Translations under genes and position numbers: made by a program
In this document: piece by piece, positions 43,570 to 51,190 of the stretch
Layout: the number at the start of each line of letters is the position of its first letter
Position numbering within the stretch: position 1 is the first letter of the stretch
DNA from: Diphasiastrum complanatum
Taxonomy: Eukaryota > Streptophyta > Lycopodiopsida > Lycopodiales > Lycopodiaceae
Direction: 5' to 3'
NCBI GenBank assembly: GCA_029204225.1
Contig: MU831563.1
Coordinates: 126,001 to 177,190 of the forward strand
Length of the DNA stretch: 51,190 nucleotides
The notes under the pieces: generated by a model
Told to the model about the DNA's origin: nothing
Seen by the model: only the letters and a program-made list of their open reading frames with translations
Database searches by the model: none

Positions 43570-46350
43570 CAACTTGCAAATGGTATAAAGTTTTGCCATA
43601 TTTGCAACCATAAGGGTCACTATGCTTGTAAATGCAAAAGCTATTATTGTACGTATCTTGATATTTATAGCCATCGTACCCTTGAGTGCATGCATGTTAA
43701 TGGTATTAAGGTTTAAGCATCCAAAAACTTTGTTTTATTCGTGACTTGTCAATATTGTGCCTACCTATCAATTGCAAAAAACCGCTTATGTAGCTCAAGT
43801 GCAACCACAACAAGCACAACGTCATCTCAACAATGGTTTAGTATATTTGCTTCAAGGACACCATTCACCAAACAAGTTGTGTACCCAATTTGTGTGTCTA
43901 TTGTGATGTTATGGACCATCAACACCTTAATGGCATCACCAATGTCCTAAAAATTTAAGATATGGCATCCCCATTTGTCATGTCACAATTCTTGGGTGTC
44001 AACTAGCTACAATGTGATTCCAACATGCTCCAATTACCCAAGGAAGCACATGGTGTATATGTTATACTACTTAGTCGTCCTTGGATTCAAGTTGCAAGTA
44101 TTGTATGCAAATGTGTTATAAGAATATCTGCTATGCACTAAGTGGAAGGTTTCAAATAAATTGCCTATGTGAAATGGGATGACATGAATGAAGAAAATAT
44201 TCATCTACAAAATTCATTTTTACATCTTGTTTTTAGTAGGGATAACACACTTAGCAAATATGTTTTCAAGCTATTGAGGTTTCTGAGAAACTTCTAGCAC
44301 AACCTCTTAGTTTTTTTGGCGTTCTAAAAGGAGTAGTACACATGCACAAGAAGAGCCATTCTATCTTGCTTCGGGAAACATGGTGACTTTGAATTTAGGC
44401 ATTCAAAATGATCCAACATGTATTAGTGGGGAGCATATGCTTGTCAAGTGACACCCTTAAACCTTTCAAATGCCCTAGCTTTGTTTCACAAGATTAGGTC
44501 TCGAGCCTTCTATGATTATTTAGAGAAATTTATAAATATTATTCAAAATGATTTTGGTGTCTACCATTGATTCCCATTTATTCTATCAAAATCAAGCAAA
44601 TATGCAAGTTGAAATTCCCTCCCAACCAAAGTCTTTTAGACCATCTTGGCCATGGCTAGCTATCACAAACAATTACTCTTTAATTATGTTGACCCTACAA
44701 GAATCCTCAATGAGTCACTCAAGAAGGGTGTCAATTATACTATCACATCTACACAAGTCAACGCATTTCATTTGATAATAATGTGCCCTAGTAGAAGCTC
44801 ATTATTGTCACTAATAAAGTAGACCATATTGTCTCATATTCATGCTCATGCATCTAAATATGTTGTCATTTGGGTGCTTGCACAACCCCACAACTAGAGG
44901 GAATATGACCATTTAGTGTACTATACGAGCAATATTTTAATTCTAGCATAGCACAAATATTCTCCTATTGAGCGAAAAGTGCTCTCTATGTTTTTGTTAC
45001 AAAAAAATTCTGGCATTTCTTAATGGGAACAAATCATATTTTTTACCTGGATTCTCAATCACTGCATATGGTTAATGTCATTACTAGAAGACTAGTTGAA
45101 TGGTTTATCTTCTACAAGGATTCAACTTCGAAATTCATATCAATTCTAGAAAAGATGATAGCGCTCCGGCCTCCCAATCAATTATTGTGGCTTCACATAG
45201 ATCAAAACACTCAATAAGTTACTAGATAGCCACATCTTCAAATTTTACCACTCGTATGACTTATGGTACCTGCCAATAAATTTAGTGTTATTATAAATAA
45301 AAATTCGATTGATCTTGAAAACATGTTCTTATCAACTAGTCAATATTGTGCTATATAAGAAAGATGGTGTCATGTGGTTATGCCCAAGTCCACATGAGAC
45401 TCAAGTTATTATGTGTGTGCACATATTGGTATTGAAGAAGGCTACTTTCCAATATTGATTATTGATCAAAAAAATTCTTGCCACAAAAGTGTGTTGGCCA
45501 ATGTTATGGAAAGAAACCACAAATTTTTGCTTTAGTTGTGATGTCTGTCAGTAATGCTCATCACTTTTGATGAATTGACCTTCATTACTCTAACAATCCA
45601 TCAACCCATTTTAGCACTATGATTTAGAGTTCTTTGTACAAATTTGTTCAACCTTTACACAAAGTCACCAATATATCATTGTGGCTATTGATTATGCAAT
45701 GACAATATCCAAGGCTAAGGCCTTATGGGACAACACAACAAAGAGAATAGTGGAATTTATCTTTTGAAACACAATTTCTTGGTTTGGTTGTCCTCGAAAT
45801 TAATTTTTTTTCTATTAAGGAACACATTTTATCAATGATTCAATTGTCAATGTTACAAATAATATTCCATTGACCTACAAAGCCTCGATTGTCTATTACC
45901 CACGAGCAATGGCTAATTCAATTTTGAATCATTTTACTCAAAGAAGTACAAAAGAAGGGCCATTCTCAGCTTGAACATCTCTTTATGGGCCAACTACATT
46001 GCCTAAAAGTCACAATTGGATACACCCCCTTCCAACTGGTTAATGGAATAGAGGAAGTGCTCTTTTGAATGTATATCGGCTTTAGGTGCAACACAATATC
46101 ATGAGGATGTGAGTATTAATACTTGAGTTCTCAATTTGAAGAAGCTAGATGAAACTCCAAGGCACACACATGGCAATAATGAAGACATAAACTTGATCAA
46201 GTTTCAAGTAGCTCAGCATGACTTATGTCCACACTAACATTCTCTATTTCAAGGTGATTTTCACACTAACATTCTCTACTTCAAGGTGATTTTCATGTAT
46301 TTTTTAAACATAGATGCTCAAAAGAGAAAAATAATATACATTGCAAACTT
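43570..46350 (+). pseudogene. Decayed Ty3/gypsy element: gag-RT-RNase H-integrase
   Basis: Domains appear in gypsy order on the plus strand. Gag knuckles lie near 43585-43690 (CHICNHKGHYACKC, then a second with one Cys lost). An RT relic lies at about 44410-44570 (WGAYACQVTPLNL, FHKIRSRAFYDYLEKFINI). RNase H lies at about 44955-45200 (HKYSPIERKVLSM, MGTNHIFYLDSQSLHMVNVI, RRLVEWFIF). The integrase zinc region lies near 45490-45555 (LATKVCWPMLW, then CDVCQ), and the integrase core at 45680-46000 (IDYAMTISKAKALWDNTTK, ISWFGCPR, GTHFINDSI). An LTR-like block begins at 46351, right after. Stops occur throughout, so it is non-functional. Confidence 0.8.
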
Positions 46351-46700
46351 TGTTGGGGCCAAAAGAAATCATTAGCTTTAAGAATGAAGGCAGTTCCCCC
46401 TTTAGACCTCTCAAAGTATCTTAATAAGGATAACAAACCAAAAAGGGGCTTGAAAAAGGCTTAGCAAAGGTTAACCGTAGTCTAATTAGACCTCAAGATA
46501 GTTATGTTTAGTTACGACATGGACCTCAAGATAGTTATGTTCAGTTAAGAAATGGACCTTGCCATAAATAGGCATTGGACATCATTTTTTGGGATCTTTT
46601 GCTCACCTACATTTGAGTGAACTTGGAGCTCCATCTCTTCTTCCTCTTTGTGAATGTGACCCGATAGGTCTCATGTGCCCCATCACATAAATCCATGTAC
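46351..46700 (+). repeat. LTR-like block ending the gypsy relic
   Basis: Begins TGTTGGGGCCAAAAG 100 bp after the integrase remnant and shares its motif order with 14447-14780, including a CATAAATAGGCATTGGACATC TATA region. CCTCAAGATAGTTATGTT.AGTTA is doubled inside it. The downstream boundary could not be set. Confidence 0.6.
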
Positions 46701-48120
46701 TTTACACCCTCTACAATAAAATCCTTCTCCTTTTGCCCTTCATTTTGATATGTGCTTTGTGGCAACTTTTGGTTACTTGCTAGCAATCTTTGGTTCTTTT
46801 CAACATAGATATGATGGTTGTCTCTATTTCTTTGTTTGCTTCACTTTCATTGAGAGTTTTGGCAATGATATTTGTCGTATTAGAGCCAAGGATCAATTAA
46901 TTATCTTGTTCAACATGATTCTCATCTCATTTGAAGATTTTATTGTTGTTTGAGCTTTCCTTTTGCTCGTTTCTAGTTTTGAGTTTTCAGACCTATTTGG
47001 TTCAAATTTTGGAGTACTATTTCATTTTCTACTTAGGATCTAATTATGTAGTCTTCTATATCTTTGGCTTTCATTTGCACCAATTTTCAAGCCATTTGGG
47101 TAAAAGAAGCAAAAGCTCTTGTGATTTCTCCAAAAGTTGTCAAAATAGACGGTTATAGTTTTGTTTTAGATTTGTTTGACATTTTTCGATTTGATTTCAG
47201 TGATTGTGTTTGGTTTGTCTAGATAAGATTCCATATATTTGTCTTAACTTTTTCTGATGCATATGGCAGGTCATTTGGATTAGTATCGAAGAAGTTATGG
47301 CAAATCTTGTTTTCTAGCTTTCTTTTTGCATGTTTTCTTTCTTGAAAGTTTTCAAACCTCCTCTATTGTAAATTTAACCTACCAAATCACATCCAATCAC
47401 TAATTTGATCCTATAGGCTAATAGAGCTTGTAGTTAGCTTTGTAGAATTATTGAGTTTTCTTGATTTGGATCAAAATATCATATAGACCAATATGAACCA
47501 CAAGTAGGAGTAAAAATGTCCATACATCTACTTTATAATAAGCTCTTTGTGGATCAAACTCATATCGAGAATGACGATGATCAAAATTATGATCCTACAA
47601 AAGAGAGTATCCAATCCAGTAACAACTGTTTGGTGTAGAACTATCATTAGCAAACTCTTCCATTTTATGGTGGATCTATGCTCCAACAACTATACATTGA
47701 AGTTGATCATTCACATTATAGATTTCTTGGTACAATGTTTTACCAATATGGCATGCTTATAAGTTGTCTTTAATTTGTAAAGTTGTCTGTTGCTCCATTG
47801 CTCATGTAGCATTCAACAGTAAGGAGGAACTTGTTTTCAACTCTTGTTTCATTCATTCTCAAACAATAGAACTACGAAGACACTAAAGGTATGACATCGA
47901 TTATTGTACTTCTTGAATGCTTCTCTTAATGAAATACCCCACGAATATATAATGTTGTGGAATCTATTAGACGATAGTTGGATATAAACACTGTATGTGT
48001 TACATATTTTGCTATATTTTGGACTTCGAACATAGGGTTTAATGTTTACATCCTATAATAAGGACTTAGCAATGGAAATCGTTGTTAGCAACTGTGCTAA
48101 CACAAAGATAATAAAAAGAA
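46701..48120. other. No gene recognised
   Basis: T-rich sequence with short frames only (for example the Phe/Leu-rich one at 46750-47158). It may be the rest of the LTR or the leader of the preceding element's family; I see no motif. Confidence 0.4.
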
Positions 48121-48124
48121 AGAA

Positions 48125-48212
48125 ATAAACTTCGTGGCATGTGTTTTGTAAGTCCACGTATGAGTATCTGTCAATAAACTTCAACCATGGCATGTATTTT
48201 GTAAGTCCACGA
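48125..48212 (+). repeat. Short tandem duplication
   Basis: ATAAACTTC followed by GGCATGTGTTTTGTAAGTCC occurs twice, about 48 bp apart. A patch of TTAGAAAC/CTTAAGTT words follows (48236-48370). Confidence 0.65.
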
Positions 48213-49124
48213 GTAGAAGCTTAAAATAATAATAATCTTAGACTCAGAACTTAAACTTAGAAACCTTAAGGTTAGAAATATTTGTCTTAAGTTTTCCTAA
48301 GTTAGAAACTTTGAAGTTCTAAATCCTAAGTTAGAAGTTCTAGATTCATGACTAGAAATAAATTAGTCCCATAAGTTAGTGGATAACTATGGAAGACCCT
48401 CCTTGCCATAAAAGGAGAGGTACTTGCCATGTAAATAACACTTTGAGATTAAGCTATCAAATTCTCTATTTTGAGACTATCTCTCTATTTCACGTGTGTT
48501 CCCTTTGGGAAGGTGCATAGCTTGAGGGAAGGTGCTCGGGCCTCCTCTTGCCTCCTTCTCATCGGTTTATATTGTGGCATGTGTTATATTAGTTAGCCGC
48601 AGAGAAAGTACAATGAGCCCTACTTTTATCTTTATAAGTATTTTTCCAATTATCATCCCTCGTCATAAGACTTTCGCTGGAAGGACATAATTGAATTTAT
48701 TTATAAAATCTACCCTTGCCCAAACCGTGAATGTTCTAGACAAAGGAATATTTCTGCTTTTTCCTCTTCCATCTCCTCATCATCAATTCCCTCATATACA
48801 TTTCAAAAACTGCATCCCCCAATCTCTCTCTCGTACATCACCACACCACTACATATCGCCATCCTCCCATAGTGAGGACTTAGAAACATTTTGGAGCTCA
48901 TTGGCAAATCTCAAGCTACTGTGTTTATGATCTAAATGAAACCAAAGTGATATTGACCTCATTCTCTATCCTCAGGCCGTATAGCAGGGTGTGGTTCTGC
49001 AAGAAAGAATATTCATGTATTAGTTACGGTTAGAAAATTTCTAGAGTTGAAAAATCAATCACGATTCCAAAACTAAGAATAAATAGAATAAATTACCTTT
49101 GAAATATCAACATCCTGTTGAAGG

Positions 49125-50640
49125 ATGAGATATGCAGTCAATCTGATTACCTCCCAGAACCACGAAATGCCAATCAAAAGATCCGACCACTGGACGAGTG
49201 CCATTATTATTTTGGACAACATCCAAAACCTCAATGTCCAGTTTGGAATCCGAGATTATGAAATCAAGCCAATAAGGGAATTCTGGAGATTGGAAATCAA
49301 TCAACAAAATCCTCATCTATGCCATCTAGCTTGCCATCAGATCGCTCCTTCAAAGGAAAGGGATCGGTCTCAGGACTTTCAGAATCTTCTCTAGTGGCTA
49401 GGCAAGATTCGGTGGAAGTACTGGTTATATCAGTGAGCGGAGCATCCCAGGCAGAGGAAGTTCAAACGGGCTCACCACTATATTCCGTGGAAGGGATTAA
49501 AGGAGACCTGATACCGGTGTGCATCAATTGAGAGGGACGGAATCTTACACATGGTACGGTGTTTCGGATGTGGAGGTAAACATCGTAGATCAGAATGTCC
49601 ACACCGAAATGATTTGTCCTCCTTTTATACTTGGTGTGAATAATGCGGCATCAATCACCCATGTCGTGATTGTCCACTAAGAGATCCAAGAAAAGCCATT
49701 ATGACTCCTACCTGCTTGAATCGGCAACCTACATATGACTATGCAAATCCACCAACCGAGAAGTTGCACTACAAACGCAAACTTCTAGTGCCACCTGGTT
49801 ACGAAGCATATGCGGATGGAAGGAATGAGAGAAAGATCCTAAGACAAGTTGACACAACCACACGTGAATCACCAACACCACAAATGATAGAGTGGGTAAA
49901 ATCTATCCAACTTGGGATAGCAGAAAAAGTCAAGAAATTGGCAACAGATGCAATCCAGCAGATTTTACCAAGCCTCATCAAACAAATGCTGCAACAACTT
50001 CTGGTGGATGAATTACAAAGAGGTATCACATCAACCACTCAACTTGAAGGCAAACAGACTACCAGTCAACGCAACGATCCATCTGTACCACCTTCAAGAG
50101 AGTAGTCCATTGAGAAAGAAAAGACTAAGGTAGGAGATTGTCCTCTGATTTTCAACTCCAATCATAAGCAAGATCCAACCAAAGTTGGAATGTTCCACTC
50201 AACATTTGGCCACCACAAAGCTACATCAAGACATCACATTGCTTAGACGGCCAAATCCAGGTAATCCAAGCCCAAAACGGCCAATTGTACAGCAAGGACC
50301 AACAATTGTACAATGAGAACCAGAACCTACAATGACAAAGCGTTGTCCTACATCTATGATATTGACTGCTGAGGAAAGTCGTCAGGTCATGGCATACCAT
50401 GAATACCTGGACAGACAAGAGCGTCAAGCAAGCATGTCATATCCACATTATGATTGGGAGAGTCCATGACATTGGGACCAGTTGCGCCGATCTATGAGGA
50501 TCCATTATATCAGCAAGATTTATCTTGGGATCCTCCGATGGCCTACCTCAACTACCCAATTGTCAATGAACAAGGTTATTAGGAATGGCCACCAGACCCT
50601 TATGGGAATTATTGAAAAACTGGCAAGTCCAAGTTCTTGT
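49125..50640 (+). pseudogene. Decayed frame with two zinc knuckles, probably retroelement gag
   Basis: From about 49548 one frame reads VRCFGCGGKHRRSEC and, after a TAA at 49639-49641, CGINHPCRDC: two C-x2-C-x3-H-x4-C knuckles, the second interrupted by the stop. The frame then stays open to 50105, with a basic Tyr-rich segment and an amphipathic helix (EWVKSIQLGIAEKVKKLATD). Upstream, two frames (49125-49394 and 49319-49531) and downstream pieces (MILTAEESRQVMAYHEYLD; MTLGPVAPIYEDPLYQQ) are protein-like but unrecognised. Knuckles suggest nucleic-acid binding and a gag-type origin, similar in knuckle layout to 6830-6922. No RT is present in the window. Confidence 0.45.
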
Positions 50641-50788
50641 TGATCGCCATCATCCACTAAAGCCTCAGGTTTTACGTAAGCAAATTTTATCCACACTTTT
50701 CTTGAAGCACCCATGTCCCAGCAATAAAAGAATCGACAACAGTGCCCCTTCACAACAGTGGCAGCCTAGTGCCGAGGGACCGGCAGTT

Positions 50789-51190
50789 GTCAAAAGAAAC
50801 ACTCACAATATTGAGGGCCATCATTTCTCATATTCATCATAGCCATATTGAGATAAGTTGGGAAAATACCTTACTGATGAGCAAGATACCAGCTTGTCAT
50901 TGGAGCTGGCTAGTCATGAACATGGGTTTGCAAGAGTTTTGAATACGAAAGATTGTCGCCATAAATGTGTTTGACAACAGTGAGTTTGGTTTTTGGAATT
51001 AGCGATAGCTACAATCCATAAGCAGATGGACTCATAAGTGTGACTCTCTACCCACAGGAGTGTATCTCGTATCTGATTGAATGCGCCACCAGATTGTGAA
51101 AATTTTCAGCTCTAGACAACAATGATTTTGTCTTCAAAGATTCAAGTGATTCATGAACACTCTTGTGTTTCAAAGAGGTTGGGCCTAGTT
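50789..51190 (-). repeat. Inverted copy of the 680-bp repeat
   Basis: The reverse complement matches 4110-4220 and then 4221-4525: GCCCAACCTCTTTGAAACAC, GAAAATTTTCACAATCTGG, the unit junction CATTCAATCAGATAC, then CTGCTTATGG and on to TTTCTTTTGACAAC. There it breaks off into unrelated sequence. It therefore contains a unit junction, so this locus too is at least a dimer, cut by the window end. Confidence 0.85.

Noticed and set aside
46750-47158. Phe/Leu-rich frames as a membrane protein gene
   Set aside because: Two short frames in T-rich DNA after an LTR; hydrophobicity follows from base composition and there is no supporting start, family or conservation evidence.

Overview
This is nuclear DNA of a seed plant. 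It holds one host protein-coding gene in a dense field of transposable elements, most of them decayed. The pointers are plant-type Ty1/copia and Ty3/gypsy retrotransposons (tRNA-iMet and tRNA-Asp primer sites), an L1-type LINE fragment, an AT-rich background, and a plant-specific PWWP gene whose introns are 8.0 and 5.9 kb and filled with old retroelement debris. That intron size and slow erosion fit a gymnosperm better than a compact angiosperm, but this is inference.

Layout. 1-700: copia gag/protease remnant. 735-1160: small tandem duplications. 1336-2517: an extreme polypurine (GA) tract. 2795-3488: a minus-strand LTR with a tRNA-Asp primer binding site. 3541-4820: a 680-bp tandem repeat, with an inverted copy at 50789-51190. 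5068-6990: decayed gypsy-like gag preceded by an unrecognised open frame. 7027-8715: repeats and a possible polypurine tract/LTR start. 8716-14319: a complete, young copia element (minus strand, 682-bp LTRs, CAAAA target duplication) that has lost the C-terminal half of its integrase. 14325-23500: LTR-like sequence, short repeats, AT-rich DNA and a gypsy integrase fragment.

23704-40496 (minus): a three-exon PWWP-domain gene. Both splice junctions can be placed exactly and give a 970-residue reading frame. Intron 2 holds a 430-bp foldback and a gypsy reverse transcriptase remnant. Intron 1 holds LTR-like pieces, a 1.06-kb tandem duplication carrying a copia integrase remnant, a copia RT remnant and an antisense copia gag remnant.

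40497-41160: the gene's upstream region, with a TC/GA microsatellite. 42200-42900: LINE reverse transcriptase remnant. 43570-46700: decayed gypsy element in the order gag, RT, RNase H, integrase, LTR. 49125-50640: a decayed frame with zinc knuckles, probably retroelement.

No operon, CRISPR array, rRNA or intact tRNA gene was seen. I found no new multi-gene system. The observations most worth testing are a match between the primer tRNA's 5' end and the LTR edge next to the tRNA-Asp primer site, the integrase-truncated copia element, the long purine tract, the intronic hairpin, and the dispersed 680-bp repeat.
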